From Sulfurospirillum_A sp029027265 (GTDB taxonomy: Bacteria; Campylobacterota; Campylobacteria; Campylobacterales; Sulfurospirillaceae): a stretch of DNA of 64,000 bases. The notes beneath the pieces were generated by a model that had not been told where the DNA came from, searched no databases, and was given only the letters and a program-made list of their open reading frames with translations. The translations under genes and the position numbers were made by a program. Shown here piece by piece: positions 8,228-17,207 of the stretch (the stretch's first letter is position 1; every line of letters begins with the position of its first letter). Location: the NCBI GenBank assembly GCA_029027265.1, contig CP093061.1, forward strand, positions 1,736,001-1,800,000, given 5' to 3'.

Positions 8228-9403
8228 TTAAAAACAGTTTATTTTATTATCAAAATACTTATATCCAAGTATAAATTCTCTATGTCCTAAAATTTCAGAT
8301 TTACTTTGTTTACCTCCACAAACATCTAAAACAGTATCATATATTTCACTAGCAATTTTTTCAATAGTTGCTTCACCATTTATGATTTTACCTGCATTTA
8401 TATCCATATCTTCTTCTAGTTTTTTATAAGTATCTGGATTTGCACATATTTTGATAACTGGAGAAATTGCTGACCCTACAACAGATCCTCTACCAGTTAC
8501 AAATAATATTATATGACTACCACTTGCTATGAGTTCTATGATTTCTGAAGTATCATTGGGATTTGGAAATGCCCATAATTCTTTACCATCTGGCACAACA
8601 TCAAGTAAAAATAGTCCCTTACTTTTTGGATACAATGATGGCTTTAGAACACCACTTATACTAGAAGAGCCACTCTTGGCATATGCTCCCATAGATTTTT
8701 CTTCTTGAGTTGTGAGTCCTCCTGTTGCATTTCCATCGGAAAAACTTTCATGCCCCATGGTAGTATAATATCTTTCAGCTTTTTGAACCGCATATAACAA
8801 ATCTTTAGCCACTTTCTTATTTACTGCTCTATTTGCCATAATATGTTCACACCCAATTAACTCACCTGTTTCCTCAAAAATACATGTAGCACCATCTTTT
8901 ATAAACCTATCAAAAGCTTTTCCAACAGCAGGATTTCCACTTATCCCACTCGTACCATCACTACCTCCGCAAATAGTTCCTATAACCAATTCATCTACTC
9001 GTATATCTTCTCTTGGAACTTTTTTAATCTTTTTAATAGCTTCTTCAACCCATAAACTTCCTACTTTAATACTCTCTTTTGTTCCACTATTTTCTTGAAT
9101 TGTTAGTATTTCAACTTCTCTACCACTATTTGTTATGGCTTTATATAAAGCTTTTTTATCAAAACACTCACACCCTAAAGAGACAAGCAAAACTGCTCCA
9201 ACATTTTGATGTGTGGTTATTGATTTTAATACATTAAATGTATACTCATTTGGATAACATCCTGAAAGTCCAATAAGCTGAATATCATCATCAAACTTTG
9301 ATACTATTTTTTCACAAACAAATTTGGCACACTCAACAAGATAACAAACTAATATGGCATTTCTTATACCTTTTTTACCATCTGTTCTTAAATAACCTAA
9401 CAT
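8228..9403 (-). CDS. uxaA: Altronate dehydratase, large (catalytic) part
   Basis: The 391-residue protein matches the C-terminal catalytic domain of the UxaA/GarD dehydratase family. Features include RTDGKKGIRNAILVCYLVEC near the start, GLSGCYPNEYTF, TICGGSDGTSGISGNPAVGK near residue 145, and conserved Cys and His expected to hold an iron or zinc centre. It would dehydrate D-altronate to 2-keto-3-deoxygluconate. E. coli UxaA is a single chain near 495 residues; here the SAF domain is a separate gene upstream, overlapping by 7 bp, an arrangement common in other phyla. It is the last catabolic gene of the operon. Galactarate-type substrates remain possible. Confidence 0.85.
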   Translation of the reverse strand: MLGYLRTDGKKGIRNAILVCYLVECAKFVCEKIVSKFDDDIQLIGLSGCYPNEYTFNVLKSITTHQNVGAVLLVSLGCECFDKKALYKAITNSGREVEILTIQENSGTKESIKVGSLWVEEAIKKIKKVPREDIRVDELVIGTICGGSDGTSGISGNPAVGKAFDRFIKDGATCIFEETGELIGCEHIMANRAVNKKVAKDLLYAVQKAERYYTTMGHESFSDGNATGGLTTQEEKSMGAYAKSGSSSISGVLKPSLYPKSKGLFLLDVVPDGKELWAFPNPNDTSEIIELIASGSHIILFVTGRGSVVGSAISPVIKICANPDTYKKLEEDMDINAGKIINGEATIEKIASEIYDTVLDVCGGKQSKSEILGHREFILGYKYFDNKINCF

Positions 9404-9663
9404 ATTTCATGCTTTATATAATCACTTTTTATATTATGAGTATGCACATGTTCACCTTCATTTATATCTTTTGTAGCAGAACCTATACTCACTCCATATT
9501 TTATGATTTTTTCTCCACAGCTTATTTTTTGTATAGCTATTTTATGAGCCAAATCTATCTCTTGTAAAATTAAGATTTTTCCTAAAACAATATCACCTTT
9601 TTGTAGCCTACCACAACTAACCGCTACGTTATCATTTTTGTCCAGCTTTATAACAATAGGCAT
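9397..9663 (-). CDS. Altronate dehydratase, small SAF-domain part
   Basis: This 88-residue protein corresponds to the N-terminal SAF domain of UxaA, with NDNVAVSCGRLQKGDIV near residue 10, KIIKYGVSIGSATKDI near residue 52 and GEHVHTHNIKSDY near residue 70. The SAF domain forms a lid and contributes His residues near the active site of the large part. I chose the ATG at 9663, which overlaps the eda stop as TGATG; a TTG one codon earlier would add a residue. It should form a complex with the 391-residue partner encoded next. Confidence 0.85.
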   Translation of the reverse strand: MPIVIKLDKNDNVAVSCGRLQKGDIVLGKILILQEIDLAHKIAIQKISCGEKIIKYGVSIGSATKDINEGEHVHTHNIKSDYIKHEIC

Positions 9664-10268
9664 CAAAAATTCTTTACTATCTCTTCTACATGTAAAGTAA
9701 AATTTTTATCTTTTAAACATCCTTTGGATACCATCCATGAACCACCTAAACACAGTACATTGTTAAGTTTCAGATACTCTTGATAATTTTCCTGCTTTAT
9801 ACCACCAGTTGGACAAAATTTTATATCTGTAAATATATTTGCATAAGCTTGTAGTATTTTATGTCCGCCACTATTACTCGCATGAAAAAACTTTTGAAAA
9901 GTCACACCAAGCTCTCTTAACCTTATAATTTCACTCGGAGTAGATACACCTGGAAGATAAGAGATACCTACTTTTCTTGCTTCAAGTACTAAAGTTTCAG
10001 TAAATCCTGGACTTACAGCAAAACTACATCCTATATCTTTTACCTGCTGAAATTGCTCTTTTTTAACCACTGTTCCAGCACCTATAAAAGCTCCTGAAAA
10101 CTCTTTTTTTATCGCTTCAATACATTTAAAAGCATTTGGAGTTCTTAGCGTAACTTCTAAGTTACTTAGTCCGCTAGTCACTAAAACTTCAGCTATTTTT
10201 AGAGATTCGTCTACATCATCCAAAGTTAAAACTGGAATTACAGGTGAATTTTTAAACTTATTTAGCAT
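9663..10268 (-). CDS. eda: 2-keto-3-deoxy-6-phosphogluconate aldolase
   Basis: The 201-residue class I aldolase cleaves KDPG to pyruvate and glyceraldehyde-3-phosphate, the final step of the pathway encoded here. It shows NLEVTLRTP near residue 36 (catalytic Glu), GAGTV near residue 63, the Schiff-base Lys in QKFFHAS near residue 127 (the common form is KFFPA), and the phosphate loop CPTGGI near residue 152. Length is close to E. coli Eda (213). Its start overlaps the end of kdgK by 11 bp. The KFFHAS variant leaves 2-keto-4-hydroxyglutarate or KDPGal activity open. Confidence 0.9.
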   Translation of the reverse strand: MLNKFKNSPVIPVLTLDDVDESLKIAEVLVTSGLSNLEVTLRTPNAFKCIEAIKKEFSGAFIGAGTVVKKEQFQQVKDIGCSFAVSPGFTETLVLEARKVGISYLPGVSTPSEIIRLRELGVTFQKFFHASNSGGHKILQAYANIFTDIKFCPTGGIKQENYQEYLKLNNVLCLGGSWMVSKGCLKDKNFTLHVEEIVKNF

Positions 10269-11172
10269 TTTTAACCTTTTTTTTCTTTGGCATTATTGCC
10301 CCTTTATGCATGATAACTTTTGAAGCAGTAATACTTGCTTTTTTGATAGATTTTTCTATATCATTGCCTTTTAGTCTTGAAGCCAAATATACTCCATTAA
10401 ATGAATCTCCTGCTGAAGTTGCATCTACTATATCAGTTAGCTGCTTTGTCTTAACACTTTTTATGCCACTTCTTGCACTATAAACAATGTCATCTTTGCC
10501 ACATTTTATAACAACTTCATTACATCCTAAATCTTCAGCTTTTTTAATTATAGAATAAGTATTAATTTTTCCCCATAACTCCTGTTCATCATCAAAAGAT
10601 GGTAAATATATATCGCAGTTTTCTAAAGCCTGAGTGTGTATCTCTTTTGCTTCATCAATACTACTATATAATTTTGGTCTATAATTAGAATCAAAAGCAG
10701 TTTTAACACCAGACTTTCTAGCTCTCTTGATAATTTCAAAAAAATTAGAACGCCCTTTTTTGCTCATAATAGCCAAAGTGATAGCAGAGAAGTATATAAG
10801 CTGAAAGTTTAAAAGTTCATTTTGTAATAAACTATTATTTATAAAAAGATTTTTAGCAGCAGAATCACTACGCCAATATGAAAAACTTCTCTCTCCATTT
10901 TTTGTGCTTATCATATACATACCAACCGTTTTATCTTTTGATCTCTCGACAAAATTACTCTTTATCTTCTGCTTATGAAAAAAAATAATCATTTTAGAAG
11001 ATATATCATCATCACCAACTGCTGTTATATATTCAACATTAGCTTTTTTAAATGCTCTTTTTAAGTATACTGCACAATTAAAAGTATCCCCACCAAAAGT
11101 CTGTTTATACAGATTTTTTTTAATGTTATATATCTCAACCATACACTCACCAACAACTGCAATATTACTCAT
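10258..11172 (-). CDS. kdgK: 2-keto-3-deoxygluconate kinase (PfkB family)
   Basis: This 304-residue PfkB-family kinase begins with GECMVEIYN and has TFGGDTFNCAVYLKR near residue 27 (sugar-binding region). Its ATP and catalytic signature DIVDATSAGDSFNGVYLA lies near residue 243; the usual DTTGAGD is here DATSAGD, as in many KdgK. It would phosphorylate KDG from the mannonate and altronate branches to KDPG for the adjacent aldolase. The start overlaps the uxuA stop (ATGA). The lysine-rich C-terminus (KKKKVKNAK) is unremarkable for this AT-rich genome. Confidence 0.88.
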   Translation of the reverse strand: MSNIAVVGECMVEIYNIKKNLYKQTFGGDTFNCAVYLKRAFKKANVEYITAVGDDDISSKMIIFFHKQKIKSNFVERSKDKTVGMYMISTKNGERSFSYWRSDSAAKNLFINNSLLQNELLNFQLIYFSAITLAIMSKKGRSNFFEIIKRARKSGVKTAFDSNYRPKLYSSIDEAKEIHTQALENCDIYLPSFDDEQELWGKINTYSIIKKAEDLGCNEVVIKCGKDDIVYSARSGIKSVKTKQLTDIVDATSAGDSFNGVYLASRLKGNDIEKSIKKASITASKVIMHKGAIMPKKKKVKNAK

Positions 11173-12239
11173 TTATTTTCTTTGCTAATTGCTTCATCTA
11201 AGCCATTTAGGTATGCAATCCCTAAAGCTCTATCGTAAAGTCCATATCCGGGCATACCCTCTTCGTCCCATATCATTCTTCCATGGTCAGGTCTAACATG
11301 TCCTTCAAAACCTATATCTTTATAAGCCTTTACTATTTCATAAAGGTCTAAACTCCCATCAGTTGAGAGGTGTGAAGTTTCATGAAAACTCTTATCACTA
11401 ACATGTTTAATATTTCTTATATGAGCAAAATGTATTCTGCCCATACTTCCAAAGTGTCTAATAAGCTGAGGAATATCATTACATTTATTTGGTCCTAGTG
11501 AGCCTGAACATAATGTTATTCCATTATGGCTATCATCTACTAATTCTACCAATCTTTGTAAATTATCTTTACATGTAATGATTCTTGGAAGTCCAAAAAT
11601 AGAAAAAGGTGGGTCATCAGGATGTATAGCCATATTAACATTGCACTCTTTTGCTACAGGAATAATTTCTTGAAGAAAATACTTTAAATTATTCCATAAA
11701 TCTTCTTCCCTTACATCTTTATACTGTTTAAAAAGTCCTTCAATTTCACTAAGTCTATCAAGTTCCCAACCAGGAATAATAATATCTTTTGAACCATTTT
11801 TTATAATATCTAAAAGATCATTTGCTGTTGAATTTTTTAATGTTTCATTATCAAAACTAAGAACTGTTGAACCATCTTTAAGAGATTTTGTTAAATCCGT
11901 TCTTGTCCAATCAAATATGGGCATAAAATTATAACAAACTGTTTTAACACCAATCTTAGAAAGATTTTTTAGAGTTATTTTGTAATTTTCTATATATTTT
12001 TTTCGTGAAGAAAGTCCTAATTTAATGTCTTCATGAACATTTACACTCTCTATAACATCAAGATTTAGGTTATAAGAGTTAATCTCATTTTTAAGTTCAA
12101 TTAACTCATCAAGCTCCCATATTTCACCTACAGGAATATGCATTAATGAAGTAACAACCCCATCAATACCAGGAATTTGAGATATATGTTTAAGTGGTAT
12201 TTTATCGGTTTTACCATACCATCTAAATGTCATCTTCAT
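11169..12239 (-). CDS. uxuA: D-mannonate dehydratase
   Basis: The 356-residue enzyme matches UxuA. It begins MTFRWYGKTDKIPLKHISQI and has IPGIDGVVTSLMHIPVGEIW near residue 23. Metal-site residues appear in NMAIHPDDPP near residue 215, TLCSGSLG near residue 247, HIRN near residue 278 and VRPDHGRMIWDE near residue 315. It dehydrates D-mannonate to KDG using manganese or iron. Length is somewhat below E. coli UxuA (394). It overlaps uxuB by 17 bp and kdgK by 4 bp, showing tight translational coupling through this part of the operon. Confidence 0.93.
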   Translation of the reverse strand: MKMTFRWYGKTDKIPLKHISQIPGIDGVVTSLMHIPVGEIWELDELIELKNEINSYNLNLDVIESVNVHEDIKLGLSSRKKYIENYKITLKNLSKIGVKTVCYNFMPIFDWTRTDLTKSLKDGSTVLSFDNETLKNSTANDLLDIIKNGSKDIIIPGWELDRLSEIEGLFKQYKDVREEDLWNNLKYFLQEIIPVAKECNVNMAIHPDDPPFSIFGLPRIITCKDNLQRLVELVDDSHNGITLCSGSLGPNKCNDIPQLIRHFGSMGRIHFAHIRNIKHVSDKSFHETSHLSTDGSLDLYEIVKAYKDIGFEGHVRPDHGRMIWDEEGMPGYGLYDRALGIAYLNGLDEAISKENK

Positions 12240-13689
12240 AAGTTACCTCCTGTATTAAATCTTCTAGGTTTTCTATATTTTCCAAGTAATTTGCAACTTT
12301 TTTTATTAGTTTTTCATCATTTAAAAAAAAGCTTTCAAATATATTTTCAATTGAAAAATATGCTCTTACTACATCTTCATTTGTACTATTTTGAACCCAT
12401 ATTTTTCTAAATTCATCTGCTAAGGGATCATTTACCTCTATATCAATATTTTGCAAATTTTTAGACGATGTAAATTTTATCCAACTAGCAATGCAAATAG
12501 CCAAACTATCATAATTTTTACCATTATTAATAAGATATTTTAAAGTCGCTAACCACCTTTGAGGAAGTTTTTGTGAACCATCCATGCTTATTTGGATTGT
12601 TTTGTGTATGATGTTTGGATTTTTATATCTATTTATTATGCTCTTTGCATATTCTTCAAAATCTACTCCATCTACCCTTTCAAGACTAGGTATAATTTCA
12701 TTTTTAAGCATATTAACTATAAAAACTTCCAGTTTTTTATCACTTATTGCTTCAAATATAGTCTCTTTTTTTAACAACTGTCCTATATATGCTAGAGCAG
12801 AGTGAGTTCCATTTAAAACTCTTAATTTCATATTTTCATAATATTTAATCTCTTTAACAAATAAGACACCAACTTTAGAAAGCTCAGGTCTTTTATTACC
12901 TACAAACTTATCTTCGATAACAAACTGAGCAAAATCTTCACAAATAATACCAGCAAAATCATCCATACCAATTTCATGATTTATCTGCGTTAATGATTTA
13001 TCAGTCATTTTTGGAACGATTCTATCAACCATGGTTGATGGGAAAGTGCATCTACTTTCTATCCACTCTTTTAATTCTATATCAATTAACTCTGCAAAAT
13101 CTAGAACTACTTTTTTTAATATTTTTCCATTTGATGGTAAATTATCACAAGACATAATAGTAATCCCAGCAAATCCAAATTCTTTTCTTCTTTTCATCGC
13201 ATAACAAATAAGTCCAATCGCACTTTTTGATTTATTTAAATTTTTCAAATCGTATTGTATGTTAGGATTTCTACTATCTAAACCAGATGTTGATTGACTA
13301 TAACAATAACCTTTCTCTGTTATAGTTAAACTAATGATTTTTACCATTTCAGATGTCATTAAGTTCAAAATATGCTCTCTATCTTCACCTAAAAAAAGAG
13401 TGTTTTTTACAGATGAGATAATCTTAAAAGATGAGTTTTTGAAACCTTTTAGATGAAGAGTATATAAGTTATCTTGTCGTTTCATGAGTTTTTTTGAGGT
13501 ATCAGTCATTAAACTCACAGCTTCTATAGCCCATATATCATCTTGAAAACTATTGTACTCATCTATGTATGAAGCTAAATGAGCTTTAAAAAATGCTCCC
13601 AAACCTAAATGAACTATAGAAGTATCTACTTTATCAGTTTTATAAATTGACTGTACTATACTTTTATAGTTGTTTTTATTTAGTATCAT
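12223..13689 (-). CDS. uxuB: Fructuronate reductase / mannonate oxidoreductase family
   Basis: This 488-residue NAD-dependent polyol dehydrogenase has an N-terminal Rossmann motif (SIVHLGLGAFFKAH, residues 23-37), IMSCDNLPSNGK near residue 180, FPSTMVDRIVPKMTD near residue 220 and the catalytic Lys region YYENMKLRVLNGTHSALAYI near residue 285. These fit UxuB (486 residues in E. coli), which reduces fructuronate to mannonate. UxaB, the tagaturonate reductase, belongs to the same superfamily. It is the only such reductase in the cluster, so it may have to serve both branches. Its start overlaps the regulator gene upstream by 14 bp. Confidence 0.88.
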   Translation of the reverse strand: MILNKNNYKSIVQSIYKTDKVDTSIVHLGLGAFFKAHLASYIDEYNSFQDDIWAIEAVSLMTDTSKKLMKRQDNLYTLHLKGFKNSSFKIISSVKNTLFLGEDREHILNLMTSEMVKIISLTITEKGYCYSQSTSGLDSRNPNIQYDLKNLNKSKSAIGLICYAMKRRKEFGFAGITIMSCDNLPSNGKILKKVVLDFAELIDIELKEWIESRCTFPSTMVDRIVPKMTDKSLTQINHEIGMDDFAGIICEDFAQFVIEDKFVGNKRPELSKVGVLFVKEIKYYENMKLRVLNGTHSALAYIGQLLKKETIFEAISDKKLEVFIVNMLKNEIIPSLERVDGVDFEEYAKSIINRYKNPNIIHKTIQISMDGSQKLPQRWLATLKYLINNGKNYDSLAICIASWIKFTSSKNLQNIDIEVNDPLADEFRKIWVQNSTNEDVVRAYFSIENIFESFFLNDEKLIKKVANYLENIENLEDLIQEVTYEDDI

Positions 13690-14395
13690 TATGCACTTCT
13701 TTTGCTGTTAAAATTTTTGTAAGTACATTTGAAACTCTTGATAGATGCAATGTCATCTGAAGTTTTGCCACCTCAAAATCCTTTTTCCTTATAGCTCTTA
13801 GTATATTTTTATGTTCTTCAACTACACCACTATTCCAATGATAATCATCTTTAGTCATACATCTAACTCTGTTTAAATGTAGATTTACTTTTTTTAGTAT
13901 TTGCCAAGCATCTAAAAGATTTGCACTCTTTGCTATTTGATAATGAAAAGCTTCATCATATTCAAAAAAATCATCAAAATTTTTATCTTTTAACGCTATC
14001 TGCTGTTTTTCTATAAGTGATTCAAATATTTTAAAATCATCCTCTTTTACATGATTAATAGCCTCTTCAACTAGAAGTACTTCTAAAGCCTCTCTTATTT
14101 TGTGAGCACTATTTACTCTATTAGTATCAATAGGTAAAATATATGTTTTACTTTGAGGAAGTATTTTCACAAGTTCATCACTCTCCAACCTTTTTAGAGC
14201 CTCTCTTACCGGTGTTTTACTCACATTAAATGCTATAGATATTTTACTCTCGTTAAGAAGTGTATTGGATTTTAAAAATCCCTTTGTAATTAAATCTAAA
14301 AGAACTTTATATATTTGTTGTTGTAAATTTTTGCTTTTTATTAAATTTTTTCTTTTTATAACCTCAAGATAATATTCATCTTTTATAAATTCCAT
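13676..14395 (-). CDS. GntR-family regulator, FCD subfamily (UxuR/ExuR-like)
   Basis: The 239-residue protein has a winged helix at residues 20-85 (SIAFNVSKTPVREALKRLES as the recognition helix). An all-helical FCD effector domain follows, with EAFHYQIAKSA near residue 147 and EHKNILRAIRKKDFEVA near residue 195, where Asp/His residues usually bind a metal that holds the ligand. FCD regulators such as UxuR and ExuR sense hexuronates or pathway intermediates. Embedded between dctM and uxuB, it probably controls the operon it lies in. The strong palindrome at 18743-18780 upstream of uxaC is a candidate target. Confidence 0.87.
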   Translation of the reverse strand: MEFIKDEYYLEVIKRKNLIKSKNLQQQIYKVLLDLITKGFLKSNTLLNESKISIAFNVSKTPVREALKRLESDELVKILPQSKTYILPIDTNRVNSAHKIREALEVLLVEEAINHVKEDDFKIFESLIEKQQIALKDKNFDDFFEYDEAFHYQIAKSANLLDAWQILKKVNLHLNRVRCMTKDDYHWNSGVVEEHKNILRAIRKKDFEVAKLQMTLHLSRVSNVLTKILTAKEVHNDTK

Positions 14396-14404
14396 TTTAT
14401 ACCT

Positions 14405-15685
14405 TTATCCAAATAGTCTTGGTAGAGTCATAGAGACAGCAGGTATATAGGTGACTGCCATTAATGCTGTAAAAAGTGCTAAGTAAAAAGGCCAGATTGT
14501 TTTTATAGTAGCCTCTATTGGTATTTTTGCTACGGCACAACCTACGAATAATACTGAACCTACAGGAGGGGTTACTAAACCAATACCTAGATTTATCATA
14601 AGCATTATACCAAATTGAACAGGATCCATTCCTAACTGCTGAACAATAGGAAGAAAAATAGGAGTTGTTATAATTATGAGCGGTGACATATCCATAAAAG
14701 TTCCTAATACCAAAAGGATAACATTTATAAGTATTAATATAACTATTGGATTTGAACTAATAGATTGAAGAAGTTCAAAAAGTTGCGCTGGAACTTGATT
14801 AAGTGCAAGTAGCCAAGCGAAAGCTGAAGCAGAACCTATTATAAGTAAAACTATACTTGTGGTTCTTATAGCATTTTTTGTTGCTGTCTTAAAAGACTCC
14901 CATGATAAGGATTTATAAAAAAATACAGATACAAAAACAGCATAAACCACCGCAATAGCACCAGACTCAGTAGCTGTAAAAATACCACTTAAAACACCGC
15001 CAACAATGATGATTGCTGTCATAAGCCCAGGAAGAGCACTAATAAAAGCATAAAAAAGGGGTAGCATTCCCTCAAATTTTTCTGCTTTATATCCTCTTTT
15101 TACTGCTACAACATAAGCAACAAACATCAATAAAAGTCCAGTCAATATACCAGGTAAAAATCCTGCTAAAAACAAATTAGATATAGAAACTGTTCCACCC
15201 GCTGCAATAGAGTATATAATCATATTGTGACTAGGAGGAATAGTAAGACCAATAGTAGCTGAGGTTACAGTAACATTCACACTATAATCATCATCATAGC
15301 CTTTTTTTTTCATAATAGGTATCAAAGTTGAGCCAAGAGCTGCAACATCTGCAACTGCCGAGCCAGAAATACCACCAAAAAGCATTGAGGTTCCAACATT
15401 TACAAGCCCTAACCCACCTCTTACATGCCCTATTGCCCTGCTTGCTAAAAGAACTAATCTATTTGCGATGCCACCATGAGCCATAAGCTCGCCTGCATAT
15501 ATGAAGAAAGGTATAGCCATTAAAGAAAATACGCTCATTCCAGCAGTCATTCTTTGAAAGACTATTAAAGGAGGAAGTTGTTCATAAATAACTGTTATTA
15601 AAGATGAGATGCCAAGTGCAAAAGCTACTGGTACTCCTATGATAAGTAGAGCAAAAAATGCTCCAAATAGTAAGATTAACGTCAT
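14405..15685 (-). CDS. dctM: TRAP transporter large membrane subunit
   Basis: This 426-residue, strongly hydrophobic protein has around twelve predicted membrane segments and typical DctM motifs: GVPVAFALGISSLI near residue 17, FIYAGELMAHGGIANRLV near residue 61, GGISGSAVADVAALGS near residue 103 and IPPSHNMIIYS near residue 153. It forms the sodium-coupled channel of a tripartite ATP-independent periplasmic transporter with DctQ and the binding protein. Its start overlaps the DctQ stop (ATGA). Given the surrounding enzymes the substrate should be glucuronate and/or galacturonate. Confidence 0.93.
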   Translation of the reverse strand: MTLILLFGAFFALLIIGVPVAFALGISSLITVIYEQLPPLIVFQRMTAGMSVFSLMAIPFFIYAGELMAHGGIANRLVLLASRAIGHVRGGLGLVNVGTSMLFGGISGSAVADVAALGSTLIPIMKKKGYDDDYSVNVTVTSATIGLTIPPSHNMIIYSIAAGGTVSISNLFLAGFLPGILTGLLLMFVAYVVAVKRGYKAEKFEGMLPLFYAFISALPGLMTAIIIVGGVLSGIFTATESGAIAVVYAVFVSVFFYKSLSWESFKTATKNAIRTTSIVLLIIGSASAFAWLLALNQVPAQLFELLQSISSNPIVILILINVILLVLGTFMDMSPLIIITTPIFLPIVQQLGMDPVQFGIMLMINLGIGLVTPPVGSVLFVGCAVAKIPIEATIKTIWPFYLALFTALMAVTYIPAVSMTLPRLFG

Positions 15686-16163
15686 ACTCTTTCCCTTTTA
15701 AAATTTATTAGAATTAAATGCTCTATTACAAAAATGATTATTAGTATGGCACTTATAGGCAATGGTAAGTAACTATAAGCAGTTGAAATACCAAGTGAAG
15801 GCATAACATGTGTCCAAGTTTGTTGCATCAAAACTATACCGTAGTAAAACATATATCCTGCAAAAATGCCGACTGTTAGGTAGATAAAACTATTTATCAT
15901 TCTTTTAACTACCCTTTTGCTCTATTCTTCAAAAATACCAAACCCAAATGAAAATCTTCATGTACACCAACAGAAACACCTAACATAACATACCAATTTA
16001 ATAAAAATATAGCAGATCTCTCAGACCAATTTGGTGTATCATTTAATATATATCTATCAAATATCTGCCAAGTAATTATAATTGTCATAATTACCAAACC
16101 TATCGAAGCAATTATTAAAATCAATGATGATAACTTTTTGCAACTACTTAAATATAAATCCAT
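15682..16163 (-). pseudogene. dctQ: TRAP transporter small subunit DctQ, split by a one-base frameshift
   Basis: Two frames together make a normal DctQ of about 160 residues. The first (start 16163) gives two membrane helices and ends HEDFHLGLVFLKNRAKG at a TAG (15909-15911). The second gives KRVVKRMINSFIYLTVG and two more helices, ending at 15682. The break is at GCAAAAGGGTAG; one extra A would join the frames without loss. It may be a real mutation, a sequencing error, slippage at AAAA, or two coupled half-proteins, since an ATG follows the TAG after 8 bases. The rest of the operon is intact, which argues that a functional subunit is made somehow. Confidence 0.8.
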
Positions 16164-16203
16164 AAAAACCTCCTATGGCACTTACTATTTGGCTTATTTA
16201 ATT

Positions 16204-17178
16204 TTATTTTACTGCTTGAATATCTTTGATAAGTTGTTTTAACTCTGGTGTCGGAGCAAACCTCTCATATACAGGATCCATAGCATCAATAAATGGTTGC
16301 TTATCAATATCTGAAATCACTTGATTTCCTGCTGCTAAAACTTTCTTTTTTGAAGTTTCAACTTTATTTTCCCAAAGTTCCCTCATTTTAGGAACAGAAG
16401 CTTTAGCTGCTTCTTTTACTAATTTTTGGTCTGTTTTTGAAAGTTTATCCCAAGATATTTTTGACATAACTAATACTTCTGGAGACATAGAGTGCATATC
16501 TAAAGAATAAAATTTTGCAACTTCATAGTGCCTAGTAGTCTCATATGAAGGCCAATTATTTTCTGCACCATCAATTACACCAGTTTTAAGTGCAGTATAG
16601 ACTTCGCCAAATTCCATAGGAGTTGCGTTAGCACCCAATGCTTCCATAGTTGCTATGAAAAGATCTGAATTTTGAACTCTTATCTTAAGACCTTTTAAAT
16701 CAGAAGGTTTTCTAATCTCTCTTTTTGTATTATAAAAACTTCTAGCACCACTATCATAAAATGCTAAACCAATAAGACCATGAGCTTCTAAAGATTTTAA
16801 GATTCTATCTCCAATTTCACCATCCATAACCTTGTGCATATGTTCAATTGATCTGAACATATAAGGAAGAGCTGGAATCGCAGTTTCTGGAACAATACCA
16901 TTTAGTGGAGCAAGGTTAATTCTGTTAATGTCAATTGCTCCTGCAATTGTCTGCTCAATAGTATCTTTCTCTTCACCAAGTTGTCTGCCTGGGTATATTT
17001 TAATGCCTAAACGACCATTTGTCTTTTTAGATAAAATTTCACCCATATATTTAACAGCTTGTACTGTTGGATAATCACTATGGTGAGTATCTGCTGCACG
17101 AAAATCTCTCGCTTGAAGTAAACTTGATGTAACAATAACACCTAAGGCCATACCTAATAATTTCTTTGTTAATTTCAT
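16204..17178 (-). CDS. dctP: TRAP transporter periplasmic binding protein, probable hexuronate binder
   Basis: The 324-residue protein has a Sec signal peptide (residues 1-23, ending LLQA-RD). The DctP fold shows YPGRQLGEEKDTIEQ near residue 63, SGARSFYNTKREI near residue 145 (the Arg pairing with the substrate carboxylate), IRVQNSDLF near residue 166, and DGAENNWPSYETTRHYEVAK near residue 213. The NNWPSYETTRHYE region is typical of sugar-acid-binding TRAP proteins. It lies between uxaC and the membrane subunits, so it should capture hexuronate in the periplasm. Ligand choice between glucuronate and galacturonate cannot be read from the sequence. Confidence 0.92.
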   Translation of the reverse strand: MKLTKKLLGMALGVIVTSSLLQARDFRAADTHHSDYPTVQAVKYMGEILSKKTNGRLGIKIYPGRQLGEEKDTIEQTIAGAIDINRINLAPLNGIVPETAIPALPYMFRSIEHMHKVMDGEIGDRILKSLEAHGLIGLAFYDSGARSFYNTKREIRKPSDLKGLKIRVQNSDLFIATMEALGANATPMEFGEVYTALKTGVIDGAENNWPSYETTRHYEVAKFYSLDMHSMSPEVLVMSKISWDKLSKTDQKLVKEAAKASVPKMRELWENKVETSKKKVLAAGNQVISDIDKQPFIDAMDPVYERFAPTPELKQLIKDIQAVK

Positions 17179-17207
17179 TTCATTCCTTTTATAAAAATTT
17201 TAAAAAC

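Noticed and set aside
9397..9403. Frameshift splitting uxaA
   Set aside because: Separate small SAF-domain and large catalytic genes with a short overlap are a known natural arrangement, each has a start codon, and both halves are complete.
12177..12410. Rightward open frames inside the uxuB/uxuA region and similar ones at 9298 and 12584
   Set aside because: They are antisense to well-supported enzymes, have no ribosome site and give low-complexity hydrophobic peptides typical of AT-rich shadows.
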